A DNA stretch of 44,711 bases, from positions 1 through 44,711 of the forward strand of contig DAWU01000045.1 in assembly GCA_002506105.1 (NCBI GenBank), written 5' to 3'. Position numbers and translations under genes: made by a program. Position 1 is the stretch's first letter. The number at the start of each line of letters is the position of its first letter. This document shows positions 33,571-41,968 of this stretch, piece after piece. Origin of the DNA: Methanolinea sp. UBA275. Its GTDB lineage: Archaea; Halobacteriota; Methanomicrobia; Methanomicrobiales; Methanospirillaceae. The notes beneath the pieces are model-generated. The model did not search any database, was not told the DNA's origin, and saw nothing but the letters and a program-made list of their open reading frames with translations.

Positions 33571-34476
33571 ATGAAGCAGGATACCACAATCTCCCTTGAA
33601 CTAGTCCAGGAGGTGAAAATCGGCGATCTCCTTCGTGATACTGAAAAGAGACGCTATGAGGCAAGCGGTGTGTTCCTGAGAGGTGGTGCTCTCCACGTTA
33701 TCTTTGATGACAATTGCTGCCTCCTTCGCGCAAGACCAGACTGGCTCACCGATGGAGATGCTCCTTCCATGCTCGATCTGAAAGGAACCGCCACCGGGTA
33801 TGAAGATCTCACGTATCACCCGTCTGCCAGCCGGTGGTATTGCCTGATCGAGGGGACCGAACGGAAAAAAGATCTCATTATGCCGCGTATCGATGTATTT
33901 GATGATACATTTGCATATATAAAGAGCGACTGGCTGGATTTTCCGCTCAGTGGGGGAAACAAGGGATTCGAGGGAGTCGCAATCCTGGAGCGTGGAGGAA
34001 AGGAGTACCTGCTCGGCCTGTGCGAAGGAAATGGCTGCAGGAGCGGTGAAACCGGAGCAACACCGGGAAAAGGCCGAATCCAGGTCTTTTATATGGAAAA
34101 TGAGGGATGGGAGCATGCAGGAACCATAAAACTCCCAAAAACGGTCCAATTCGGGGATTACACCGGCCTCGATGTCCGGAACGGCACACTTTCGGTCATC
34201 TCGCAGGTGTCATCTGCGTTATGGTTCGGGCGCATCCGCGATGATCCTGATGGATGGGACACCCTGTTCGAGAACGATGGGCAGATACTCCTCTTTCCCC
34301 GTGATGAGAAAGGCCGGAAAATGTACTGCAACCTTGAAGGGATCTCCTGGTTTGGAGACGATATGATAGTTACCGTCTCAGATAAAGCAAAGGACGAACA
34401 GCCCGGACGCTGTTCCCGGAAAGACCAGTCAATCCACATATTCAGGGTTATGAGTGACGGATCTTCTACGAAGTAA
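33571..34476 (+). CDS. Hypothetical beta-propeller-like protein
   Basis: 301 residues from the ATG at 33571. The frame is open to 33451, but the first 40 residues (Cys- and Ser-rich, MRYSVQSEA) do not look like part of the fold. The body has repeated beta-strand blocks ending in turns: EASGVFLRGGALHVIFDD, TGYEDLTYHPSASRWYCLIEG, NKGFEGVAILERGGKEYLLG, GRIQVFYMENEGW, DYTGLDVRNGTLSVISQV and NLEGISWFGDDMIVTVSD. This resembles esterase-like or SdiA-regulated-type propellers with a periodic Glu/Asp-Gly motif. No signal peptide, so it is likely cytoplasmic. Substrate and role unknown. Confidence 0.65.
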   Translation: MKQDTTISLELVQEVKIGDLLRDTEKRRYEASGVFLRGGALHVIFDDNCCLLRARPDWLTDGDAPSMLDLKGTATGYEDLTYHPSASRWYCLIEGTERKKDLIMPRIDVFDDTFAYIKSDWLDFPLSGGNKGFEGVAILERGGKEYLLGLCEGNGCRSGETGATPGKGRIQVFYMENEGWEHAGTIKLPKTVQFGDYTGLDVRNGTLSVISQVSSALWFGRIRDDPDGWDTLFENDGQILLFPRDEKGRKMYCNLEGISWFGDDMIVTVSDKAKDEQPGRCSRKDQSIHIFRVMSDGSSTK

Positions 34477-34596
34477 CACAAGGGTTCCCTGGGTGTTCCT
34501 GCGAACTCTTTTCACACAAGTTATGATGCAAAGCCCGTTCTCATCTCATAACATTTTTCCCTCTCCCCATTGAACCACTCTCTTGGATAGACCGGA

Positions 34597-34911
34597 ATGA
34601 TCCACCTCAAAATTCCACCCGAACAGGCTATCGCGCTTCTGGAGGAGCGAATCAATGCCATGAAAACGCTCTTGACCACCCAGGACAGTCCTGGGTATTA
34701 CGACATAGTTGGCTGGATGTCAGGGACCTATTCTGCAATTGATCAAATCTATGACAGTAACAATATCGCCCCGGAAGAGATCCGGATGATAGGGCTTCCG
34801 GCCTGTTCCTGCAATACAGGGAGGGATGCACGGATGCTTCTCGAGGTGTATCATTCCAAGTTGCTGGATTACATCGATGATATCAGGATGTCCATGCAGG
34901 GAAAAAAATAA
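34597..34911 (+). CDS. Hypothetical small helical protein
   Basis: 104 residues, ATG at 34597. Mostly helical: PEQAIALLEERINAMKTLL, then YYDIVGWMSGTYSAIDQIYD, ending LLEVYHSKLLDYIDDIRMSM. One CSC motif sits mid-protein. Similar short proteins of unknown function are common in archaeal genomes, and I do not recognise a family. No SD is obvious. It lies 120 bases after the propeller-like gene on the same strand. Confidence 0.6.
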   Translation: MIHLKIPPEQAIALLEERINAMKTLLTTQDSPGYYDIVGWMSGTYSAIDQIYDSNNIAPEEIRMIGLPACSCNTGRDARMLLEVYHSKLLDYIDDIRMSMQGKK

Positions 34912-35074
34912 GGGAATTGCAGACGTGGCTGTTCGATTGATGCACCCCCGGTATACCCAACATCATCCCATCCCCGGATCTGAGCGTCCGGAAACAGGGG
35001 CATGGCGGATCACTGTTCACAGGAAAAAATGATTCGGTCCAACGACCACTCCCTCCGATTCGTGTGCCTGACCA

Positions 35075-36286
35075 CTAGTCCAGCACCTGAACATCAATGA
35101 TCGAGCCCTCAGGCAGATGGTCGTATCCCTCGGGGATTGCTGCGATCGCAGTCGCACCCGCGATTGTCGCAAGGCGGCTCAGTTTTTTCTGCGGGTTGAA
35201 GACCGGCAACCCATCTTCGAACGTGATGGTGCCGAAGAAAAAATCGGTCCAGTCGATATCCCCTTTCATGAGCGCACATCCCAGCCTTCCTTTGATCGTA
35301 CGCAGACCTGGGTTCGGATGGCCGGACAGCGCAAGGAGCCCCGGCAGTGCAACCTGCAGGAAGGCTATGGCATTGGAGGGGGGCCCTCCGGGGAGGATGA
35401 AGACGGGTTTTTCCCCGAGTAACCCGAACCCGACAGTCTTACCGGGCCCGATGCGGATCCGGTGGAACACCTCCTTCCATCCAATCTTCCCGAGCGCACG
35501 GGCCACCATGTCGTAATCTCCCCTCCCGGCCCCGCCGCTGGTGAGGAGAGCATCGGTGCGGGCAGCCATTTCCTTCACAGCATGGCATATCGCAGAGGGA
35601 TCATCCTTGACAATCGCAAGGGACGGAGTCATCCCAAATTTCGTGCACCATCCGGCGAGGGTGATGATATTGCTTGCATAAAGTTTGCCGTCCAGGAGGG
35701 GCTGGCCAGGGGCAAGAATCTCGTCCCCGGTCCCGAGTATCCCCACGACAGGATTCCGGTAGACAGGGACCGTGCTGTGCCCGGCCACAGTAAGGAGCCC
35801 TGCCATGATCGGGGAGATCTGCTGACCTGTCTTGAGGATGCACGTCCCGGCCGTGACATCGCTTCCCCGGGGGAGGATGTTTCCTGCCTCCGCACAGCTC
35901 TCTATCAGCACCTCATCAGCCCCCTTCTTCACAAATTCATCGGAAACGACGGCACTTGCACCGGGCGGTATACGGGCTCCCGTCAGTATTCTCACCGCGG
36001 TACCTGGTTCGAGGCAGAAGTCGTGCTCGCATCCTGCTGCCATGACCCCGAGCACCCGGAGCCTGACAGGATGATCTGAGGTGGCCCCGGTAACCTCATC
36101 GGAAATGACTGCATAGCCATCCTTCCGCGAGGTGTCGGTGGATGGTGAATCGATAAGGGCTACGATATCGGAGGCGGCAATGCGGCCGACGCAGTGTATA
36201 AGGGACACATCCTCATGGGGGAGCGGAATGATATGTCCGAACATCAGCTGCATAGCTTCTTTCAGGCCAATAGTCATCCCTTTCAT
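35075..36286 (-). CDS. moeA: Molybdopterin molybdotransferase MoeA
   Basis: 403 residues from the ATG at 36286, chosen because GGGAAG lies just upstream and because the frame's earlier 19 residues are foreign to the family. MoeA inserts molybdenum (or tungsten) into adenylylated molybdopterin, needed for formylmethanofuran dehydrogenase and formate dehydrogenase in methanogens. Landmarks: IDSPSTDTSRKDGYAV in domain I; VRILTGARIPPGASAVV; the central MPT-binding region with GDEILAPGQPL and LLTSGGAGRGDYD; and VFILPGGPPSNAIAF near the C-terminus. Length matches the family. No other cofactor gene is adjacent. Confidence 0.93.
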   Translation of the reverse strand: MKGMTIGLKEAMQLMFGHIIPLPHEDVSLIHCVGRIAASDIVALIDSPSTDTSRKDGYAVISDEVTGATSDHPVRLRVLGVMAAGCEHDFCLEPGTAVRILTGARIPPGASAVVSDEFVKKGADEVLIESCAEAGNILPRGSDVTAGTCILKTGQQISPIMAGLLTVAGHSTVPVYRNPVVGILGTGDEILAPGQPLLDGKLYASNIITLAGWCTKFGMTPSLAIVKDDPSAICHAVKEMAARTDALLTSGGAGRGDYDMVARALGKIGWKEVFHRIRIGPGKTVGFGLLGEKPVFILPGGPPSNAIAFLQVALPGLLALSGHPNPGLRTIKGRLGCALMKGDIDWTDFFFGTITFEDGLPVFNPQKKLSRLATIAGATAIAAIPEGYDHLPEGSIIDVQVLD

Positions 36287-36446
36287 AGATTCTTCCCTGT
36301 CACCTCTCTCGCGGGAAATGCATATGCAAAATTTCCTTTCCACCTATAACATAATGCTGGTACTCCATATACCGTAAATATCAGTCGGAAAACCGGCAAG
36401 TGTGACTCATCAGTGGAGTTTTCATTTTTTCGGAATGATAGGTCCT
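36287..36446 (-). other. Upstream region of moeA
   Basis: Short A/T-rich segment containing the likely moeA promoter (TATAACATAATG-type sequence around 36344-36356) and nothing else I can name. Confidence 0.35.
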
Positions 36447-36680
36447 TTATCCAGTCTCAGGCATCGTCACTATGCAGACATCGATACCACATGCATGCCG
36501 CATATTCTCATCCGTGATCACATCCTCAACCGCTCCTTCCGCGAAAAACGTGCATCCTTTCATGATCGCTGCATATGATCCGATGTGGTTGTATAGGCGA
36601 TGGCGAATGGCATTGCGGTATACCCGGTCGCCATCATCAGGAGCTTCGTGACATGACCCACGTTGAAGTAAAATACGCAT
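36447..36680 (-). pseudogene. Remnant of an ABC transporter ATPase C-terminus
   Basis: The last 45 residues read IMKGCTFFAEGAVEDVITDE, then NMRHACGIDVCIV and MPETG. This is the C-terminal pattern of iron-siderophore or cobalamin ABC ATPases, where a hydrophobic strand is followed by G-x-x-x-x-x-G, an EDVIT helix and a YGIDV strand. The preceding residues are not family-like, Walker and signature motifs are absent, and a His-Ala-Cys replaces the usual Val-Tyr. I read it as a decayed fragment left after deletion. It lies beside the second small-RNA copy. Confidence 0.5.
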
Positions 36681-36765
36681 GAAGCGTTGAGAAATCGAAT
36701 AAGGAAGACCTACAAGGAAATATTCCAGAAGTGTGACGGGGCTGTTCGCCCGGGCGATCCGATCC

Positions 36766-36787
36766 TTTATATATCACAACGTGATAT
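36766..36787 (+). promoter_or_regulatory. TATA box plus palindromic operator of small-RNA copy 2
   Basis: TTTATATAT (36766-36774) is centred 25 bases before the RNA start at 36795. Overlapping its 3' end is a perfect inverted repeat ATATCAC-AAC-GTGATAT (36771-36787), placed where a bound dimer would block TBP/TFB or polymerase. Copy 1 has a degenerate version (ATATGAC-GGT-GCGATAC). Suggests repressor control of the RNA. Confidence 0.65.
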
Positions 36788-36794
36788 TTCATCG

Positions 36795-36908
36795 TGGTGC
36801 ACCGGTAAGTGCCCCGTCATACAAAACTTGCAGTAATGCCTATATTGCATCCACCTTGAATAATATAGTGCTTTTTCAGGCTGGCGGGGTCCGCTACACG
36901 GTCCACCA
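36795..36908 (+). ncRNA. Candidate novel small RNA, copy 2
   Basis: About 114 bases with the same plan as copy 1. The closing stem TGGTGCACCG (36795-36804) pairs with CGGTCCACCA (36899-36908) apart from one mismatch. Then a 3x3 loop (GTA/ACA), AGTG/CGCT, a loop with CCGTCAT and CAAA, ACTTG/CAGGC, and CTATATT/AATATAG capped by a loop with CCACCTTGA (36851-36859). The invariant 18-base run TATAGTGCTTTTTCAGGC occurs in both copies. Substitutions such as AGCG to AGTG and GCCTG to ACTTG mostly keep pairing. The nearest downstream plus-strand gene starts 380 bases away, so it is probably an independent RNA gene. Confidence 0.7.
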
Positions 36909-37288
36909 ACAAAATTCTCATTTTATCTTCTTGTATTTATAGTCATTTGTCAAAGGCAGATTTTTCGGGTCTCTTTTGGCATCTGTCAGACGCTTTACGA
37001 CCGGATTGCCAAACGGAAACTTTTCCTGTTTGCAAGGGGTTAAAGTCTTTAATAATCAGGGGAATTGATAAACCAGGCAAATACCTTTGGTTTTTCTTTG
37101 AACCGGAAAACGCCGGATTTTCATTATTCCGCGCATGGTGATGAAATAGTGTGGCCTGGAAACGCAGAATTATGCAGCATTATATTGTGCTGATCCGGGG
37201 AGGTGCCGCACAAAGGCGAGGATCATAGGGAGGATTTTTTTTCATGGTACATCCAGATACTCCTGGACAACCTGATGGAGGAATACCC
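36909..37288 (+). other. Gene-free stretch
   Basis: T-rich start (36910-36945) suitable as terminator for the small RNA. Beyond it are two A/T-rich patches (around 37040-37060 and 37170-37185) that could be promoters for the DUF7000-like gene. A 64-codon ORF here has no SD and random composition. Confidence 0.4.
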
Positions 37289-37789
37289 ATGAATCCTTTT
37301 CACGAATGCATGGACGAATACCGGTCACAGATGGAAAAAGGAGAGATCAGGAAGGCATACAGGGGATTGATGGAATACCTGATGGAATTGCGGGTATACC
37401 TGAAGAACAAGTATCCTGAATACGCCGTATCCGGGAACCTTTATCCCGGATACATGGATATGACATATTTTTCCTTCACCCCAATGTCATTCACATCGCG
37501 TAAATTGAAGGTCGCGATCGTGTTCCTCCACGAGACCTGCAGTTTCGAGGTCTGGCTGGCTGGCTACAATAAACATGTCCAGGTACACTACTGGAACCTG
37601 TTCAGGGAGAGTGGATGGAAGAAATACCGCATGCCGGAAACCACCAGGGGAGCTGATTCGATTCTTGCGCATACATTGGTTGCACACCCGGATTTTCGTG
37701 ATTTGCCTGCGTTGACAGAACAGATAGAGCGAGGGACGCTGGAATTTTCCGGCGACATTGAGGGCTTCATCACTACCCGTTTCTCCTGA
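37289..37789 (+). CDS. DUF7000-like conserved protein
   Basis: 166 residues from the ATG at 37289, fixed by GGAGG at 37277-37281; the frame extends 15 codons upstream without SD. The product starts NPFHECMDEYRSQMEKGEI and continues KAYRGLMEYLMELRVYLK, YPGYMDMTYFSFTPMSFTS, KLKVAIVFLHETCSFEVWLA, YWNLFRESGWKKYRMP and ADSILAHTLVAHPDF. I recognise this as the small family of uncharacterised proteins annotated DUF7000, found in bacteria and methanogens. Soluble, about normal length, no catalytic motif known. Stands alone. Confidence 0.75.
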   Translation: MNPFHECMDEYRSQMEKGEIRKAYRGLMEYLMELRVYLKNKYPEYAVSGNLYPGYMDMTYFSFTPMSFTSRKLKVAIVFLHETCSFEVWLAGYNKHVQVHYWNLFRESGWKKYRMPETTRGADSILAHTLVAHPDFRDLPALTEQIERGTLEFSGDIEGFITTRFS

Positions 37790-37855
37790 CTCTCGAACAT
37801 GCTCATTGGTATGTCGCCTGAATGGTAACGGTGTTGCCTGATTCTGATACGCCAA

Positions 37856-38068
37856 TCACTGAACCCCTGAAAGAAATACTACAGAAGACTCGCTCCCACA
37901 GGAAGGATACCAGGCAATCAGGGTCAGGAGGAGGGATATGATGACGGTGATCTCCACAAGAAGTATCCGGAGGGAATAGGGAACGATTCGCGGGGGAGGA
38001 GAGAGGTCTGTTGGAATAACGTGGCCTGCCCTCTCCTGCAGGGTTTCATCATCCGGGATCAATCCCAC
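37856..38068 (-). CDS. Small membrane protein, coupled to the upstream gene
   Basis: 70 residues starting with GTG at 38068. The GTG overlaps the stop of the upstream small membrane protein (38059-38061), a standard translational-coupling layout. A polar N-terminus (PDDETLQERAGHVIPTD) is followed by one transmembrane helix (LLVEITVIISLLLTLIAW). No family recognised. Confidence 0.55.
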   Translation of the reverse strand: MGLIPDDETLQERAGHVIPTDLSPPPRIVPYSLRILLVEITVIISLLLTLIAWYPSCGSESSVVFLSGVQ

Positions 38069-38322
38069 GAATACTCAAGAGAACTCATCAACGCGGAGTA
38101 CAGTAAATACATCCAGACAATCAGGCTTAACCCGAGTGCAAAGGCGAGGATATAGGCTCCCGGTCCGAGACCGCATCTGAATGCACCCCCTGAAAGCCAT
38201 TCAAGCTGTGCGCAGGTGGCGGGATAGGTAATAAAAAGGAATAAGAGGGTAAACAGGGATATCCCGATACCACAAAACACGATCGGGATATATCGCAAAG
38301 GTAAGAATGTCCCCATTTTCAT
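38059..38322 (-). CDS. Small membrane protein
   Basis: 87 residues with two transmembrane helices (about 10-32 and 54-76) separated by a loop with two Cys (TCAQLEWLSGGAFRCGLG), which could form a disulfide outside the membrane. The ATG at 38322 is followed three codons later by another Met. It is the first gene of a two-gene unit with the coupled 70-residue protein. Family not recognised. Confidence 0.6.
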   Translation of the reverse strand: MKMGTFLPLRYIPIVFCGIGISLFTLLFLFITYPATCAQLEWLSGGAFRCGLGPGAYILAFALGLSLIVWMYLLYSALMSSLEYSWD

Positions 38323-38469
38323 GATTTTACATCGATATGTTGTTGTTTCCCAAAAGAAAGTGATATCTGACAGGATAAATAGTTATTGAGAACAAAAGAG
38401 GGGAGGGAAGCCACGTTCATACAGGGGTGGATCTTTTTCCACATCCTTTCACCAGGTGGGTATTCGATC

Positions 38470-38637
38470 TCATAGAAGCATCCAGGCATTGAGACGAAGC
38501 AGTTCATTCTCTTCTGCCTCTGCACTCTGCTTCAGGAGAGGTGCCGGGTTATTAGATGTGTGATTGAATGTCACCCATTTTTTGGTCTCATCGCTCATCT
38601 TCCAGGCTCTTGCCAGGACCGCCCCGGGTTTTTTCAT
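38470..38637 (-). CDS. Possible 55-residue cytoplasmic protein
   Basis: ATG at 38637 with AGGA about nine bases upstream, stop TGA at 38470-38472. The product is hydrophilic: KKPGAVLARAWKMSDETKKW, then SNNPAPLLKQSAEAEENELL, ending LRLNAWMLL. Charged residues are spread as in a real helical protein, and Lys/Glu third-position usage resembles neighbours. No family recognised. The other-frame ORF over its 3' end is a shadow. Confidence 0.4.
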   Translation of the reverse strand: MKKPGAVLARAWKMSDETKKWVTFNHTSNNPAPLLKQSAEAEENELLRLNAWMLL

Positions 38638-38765
38638 GATGATAATCCTGTGTCACGGGCTCAAGTACCCCGGGGATAGGATTGGTCCTTGAACGAGCAT
38701 TGAAAAGGAGGAACCGCGGGAAGTGAAAGGGGAGATGGCTCGTTGCATATATCCCAAGCTTATTA

Positions 38766-38780
38766 TTAGGTAAAACCTAA
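38766..38780. promoter_or_regulatory. Palindromic operator at the marR-type promoter
   Basis: TTAGGT-AAA-ACCTAA, a perfect inverted repeat. A TATA-like ATATAT at 38747-38752 predicts a transcription start near 38775, in the centre of the palindrome, so a bound dimer would repress. The half-site resembles DtxR/MntR boxes (TTAGG-CCTAA), but autoregulation by the MarR protein encoded 20 bases downstream is as likely. Confidence 0.65.
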
Positions 38781-38799
38781 CTAACTACAGGAAGAGGAC

Positions 38800-39219
38800 A
38801 TGGCGGAAAAGGTGGAGCGACTCCTGATCAGCCTGGAACAGCTGATCAGGTTACGGAATGAGACCTCCTGTGCTATCCTCTCCGAATGCGGGGTTCCCGA
38901 CATCACGGTGAAACAGATAGGGTACCTGAAGATAATCGACGAACATGGCGATGTGACCTTCAGCCGCCTTGCGGAGATCACCAGGAACTCGAAACCGACG
39001 ATCACCGAGATGATCAACAGGTTCGAGAGCATGGAGTGTGTATACCGTGAACGGTGCCCACATGACGGGAGAGTCCTGTATATCCGCCTTACTGAGAAGG
39101 GCCGGAGGATCGCCAGGGCCGAAGAATTCGCCCTCTCCAGGCTGATAGAACGAATGATGGATTCACTCGATGAGGACGAAATGAATGTCCTTGTCAGGAT
39201 ACTCATGAAGGTCGGGTGA
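38800..39219 (+). CDS. MarR-family transcriptional regulator
   Basis: 139 residues, usual MarR length. AGGAAGAGG just upstream of the ATG is a strong SD. Order: dimerisation helix (LLISLEQLIRLRNETSCAIL), winged helix-turn-helix with recognition helix in FSRLAEITRNSKPTITEMINRFES, wing with YRERCPHDGRVLYIRLTEKG, and C-terminal dimerisation helices. Two Cys residues near the wing and N-terminus could sense redox or metal. It precedes lon by 49 bases on the same strand, so it may regulate lon or be co-transcribed with it. An operator-like palindrome lies at its promoter. Confidence 0.88.
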   Translation: MAEKVERLLISLEQLIRLRNETSCAILSECGVPDITVKQIGYLKIIDEHGDVTFSRLAEITRNSKPTITEMINRFESMECVYRERCPHDGRVLYIRLTEKGRRIARAEEFALSRLIERMMDSLDEDEMNVLVRILMKVG

Positions 39220-39268
39220 TCCCGGCTGTGAACGGGATCTTTAGAAACCATTCGCCCTCTCCAATAGG

Positions 39269-41659
39269 ATGCCGACAATGACAAAAACCGACACCGATAG
39301 GGATCATGAATATCTCGTGCTCCCTCTGTCCGGGACCGTGGTCTTTCCGGGGATACGGACAAAACTGAACGTCGAGAAGAGCACAGGCGCTTTGCTTGCC
39401 ACTGAACTTGAACATGGCGGATCTGCCCGGGTTTTCACGCTTGCCATGAAAAGTGAGAGCGGGGTTACACGCGAATCTTTATACTCGGTCGGATGCCTTG
39501 TCACGGTGACCGCCGCAGAGCCTGGCGAGGATGAATACGTGGTCGACGCGCTCGCATTCCAGAGAGCCAGGGTTGAGGATCTTCACGAAAGAGACGGGCT
39601 GTTCTATGCAACCTGCACTCCCCTGGAGAGTGGTTCCGACCTTGACAACGCGACACGGCAGGCGCTTCTTGATGGGATAAAACAGACCCTCCATGAGATC
39701 AGCAGCCATTTCCAGGGATCAGAGCGTTTCACACACCCCATTGATGCAATGGACTCGATTGACCATGTCATCGGGTATGTCATGATGTTTGCCCCTGTCC
39801 CTGTCGCAGAGAAACAGGCTGTGCTCGAGACAGTCTCTGAACAGGAGCGCGGGCAGCGTTTCCTCGAAGTCCTTGGGAATCTGCATGAGAACATCACGTT
39901 CAGGATAGAGATGGCGCACAAGATCTCCGAGAAGGTGCAGAGGTCGAACAGGGAGGCCATGCTCCGCGAGCAGCTGAAGATTATCCAGGAAGAACTTGAC
40001 GACAGTGACGGGAACAGCTCCGCCGACAGGAGTTATCGCGAACGGATCGAGAAGTCAGATATGCCCGATGAGATCCGAAAAAAGGCTCTGGCTGAAGCCA
40101 GGAAAATCGAGTCCGGCGGCAGCCAGAACCACGAGAGTTCGATTGTCAGGAACTACCTGGATACGCTGCTTGACCTTCCCTGGGTAACTAGGGAGAAGCC
40201 CTGCGTCGACATCGCTGTTGCTCATAAAGTCCTTGATACCAACCATACCGGTCTCGAGAAGGTCAAGGAGCGGATCATCCAGCACCTCGCGGTGATGAAG
40301 CTGAAACACGGGAAGCAGGGGTCGATCCTCCTCTTTACAGGTCCGCCCGGGACCGGCAAGACAAGTCTCGGGAAGAGTATTGCAGATGCCCTTGGGCGCA
40401 AGTACGTACGGATAAGCCTTGGGGGGATACGGGACGAGGCTGAGATCAGGGGCCATCGGAGGACATATATCGGGGCTCTCCCCGGCAGGATCATCCAGGG
40501 CATACGGAGGGCGGGTGTCAAGAACCCGGTCTTCATCCTCGATGAGATTGACAAGCTTTCGTATTCCCACATGGGCGATCCCGCGAGCGCCCTCCTGGAG
40601 GTCCTTGATCCCGAGCAGAATGCCGGGTTCTCTGACCATTACCTGGAGGTCCCGTACGACCTGTCCGAAGTCCTGTTCATCGCAACGGCCAATACCCTCT
40701 CCACCATCCCGGCACCCCTCCTTGATAGGATGGAACTGATCGAGATCTCAGGATACACCGGGAACGAGAAGGTATCCATCGCCAGGAATCATCTCCTGCC
40801 GGCAACGCTCGAAGAGCACGGCCTCGATGCAGGTACCCTGGTTATCGAAGACGAGGCACTCCGGGCTGTCATCGAACGATACACCCGCGAAGCCGGCGTC
40901 CGGTGGCTGAAGAAACAACTCGATCATATTGCCCGGCACGTCTCCGAGAAGATTGTATCAGGCACGGCCGACCTTCCTTTTGTGGTCAGGTCAGACATGC
41001 TTCCGGGAATCCTTGGAAAAGAAGTCGTCAGGCAGGAAGGGGCGAGGAAGCAGGCTGTCCCGGGTGTGGCGACTGGCCTCGCCTGGACACCGGCCGGGGG
41101 CGATATACTCTTTATCGAGGCAACCTTCATGCCCGGGAAGGGAAAACTCACCCTGACGGGCCAGCTCGGCGATGTAATGAAGGAGTCCGCAACCATCTCC
41201 CTGAGCCTTGTCCGGTCACGACTGATGCATACCCTCACGAGTTTTGACTTCATCGCCACCGATGTGCACATCCATGTGCCTTCAGGGGCAACCCCCAAGG
41301 ACGGTCCTTCCGCAGGTGTGACGCTCTCTGTGGCACTGGCGTCTTTGATCACGGGAAAGACCGTGGACCCGGGAACTGCCATGACCGGTGAGATCACGCT
41401 CTCTGGCGCCGTGCTCCCTGTCGGAGGTATCAAGGAGAAAGTCCTTGCCGCTCACCGGGCAGGTATACGAAAGGTGATCCTGCCGAAGGAGAACGCAAGG
41501 GATCTTGAGGATATCCCAGTCGATGTACGGAGCGACCTCTCCTTTGTAATGGTGGAGTCCATCGAAGAGGTGCTCATGGAGACACTCGGGATCGAGTTGC
41601 CCCCCGCAGTAGTGAACCTGCAGAGAGGAACCGGGGCGGCCCCTCTGCAGCACGTGTAA
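39269..41659 (+). CDS. lon: Bacterial-type ATP-dependent Lon protease (LonA)
   Basis: 796 residues with full LonA architecture: N-terminal LON substrate-binding domain (VLPLSGTVVFPGIRTKLNV), helical linker (REQLKIIQEELDD), AAA+ module with Walker A GPPGTGKT (358-365) and Walker B VFILDEIDK, sensor region ATANTLSTIPAPLLDRM, and Lon peptidase domain with catalytic Ser681 (KDGPSAG) and Lys724 (GIKEK). It degrades damaged and regulatory proteins. Archaea normally use membrane-bound LonB; this soluble LonA lacks the two-helix insert and looks acquired from bacteria. Start ATG 39269; a second ATG is three codons on. Confidence 0.95.
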   Translation: MPTMTKTDTDRDHEYLVLPLSGTVVFPGIRTKLNVEKSTGALLATELEHGGSARVFTLAMKSESGVTRESLYSVGCLVTVTAAEPGEDEYVVDALAFQRARVEDLHERDGLFYATCTPLESGSDLDNATRQALLDGIKQTLHEISSHFQGSERFTHPIDAMDSIDHVIGYVMMFAPVPVAEKQAVLETVSEQERGQRFLEVLGNLHENITFRIEMAHKISEKVQRSNREAMLREQLKIIQEELDDSDGNSSADRSYRERIEKSDMPDEIRKKALAEARKIESGGSQNHESSIVRNYLDTLLDLPWVTREKPCVDIAVAHKVLDTNHTGLEKVKERIIQHLAVMKLKHGKQGSILLFTGPPGTGKTSLGKSIADALGRKYVRISLGGIRDEAEIRGHRRTYIGALPGRIIQGIRRAGVKNPVFILDEIDKLSYSHMGDPASALLEVLDPEQNAGFSDHYLEVPYDLSEVLFIATANTLSTIPAPLLDRMELIEISGYTGNEKVSIARNHLLPATLEEHGLDAGTLVIEDEALRAVIERYTREAGVRWLKKQLDHIARHVSEKIVSGTADLPFVVRSDMLPGILGKEVVRQEGARKQAVPGVATGLAWTPAGGDILFIEATFMPGKGKLTLTGQLGDVMKESATISLSLVRSRLMHTLTSFDFIATDVHIHVPSGATPKDGPSAGVTLSVALASLITGKTVDPGTAMTGEITLSGAVLPVGGIKEKVLAAHRAGIRKVILPKENARDLEDIPVDVRSDLSFVMVESIEEVLMETLGIELPPAVVNLQRGTGAAPLQHV

Positions 41660-41737
41660 CACATCATCCCTTACTTTTTCTGGATTCACTATACCAGGTA
41701 ACGGAATATTCCTGAGAAATGAAGGAAAATCGGGTGG

Positions 41738-41968
41738 TCAGTACCCGTTCCACATACCCATTGCAAGGGCATAGCACTTCTGTGCTTCCATGAGATGTCC
41801 CATCTTTTCCAGGGTCTCTCCCTTGTCAAACAACGCATCTGCATCCCCGGGATCGATCCGGAGTGCGCTGTCATACGCGGCGATCGCCTGTTCGTACTGG
41901 CCCTCGCGATCCCGAAGATTTCCAAATTCTACAAACTCGTGTTCCCTTTGTAACTCTGACATCAACAT
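41738..41968 (-). CDS. Short TPR protein
   Basis: 76 residues. GGGGGA eight bases before the ATG at 41968 is a good SD. It contains about one and a half tetratricopeptide units: EGQYEQAIAAYDSALRIDPG and DADALFDKGETLEKMGHLMEA, with the TPR-typical small and aromatic positions. Such mini-TPR proteins act as adaptors. It is convergent with lon and separated from the methyltransferase by 260 bases that show no gene. Confidence 0.75.
   Translation of the reverse strand: MLMSELQREHEFVEFGNLRDREGQYEQAIAAYDSALRIDPGDADALFDKGETLEKMGHLMEAQKCYALAMGMWNGY

Noticed and set aside
35462..36079. 205-codon plus-strand ORF opposite moeA
   Set aside because: Shadow of a confidently identified gene; no SD and no domain.
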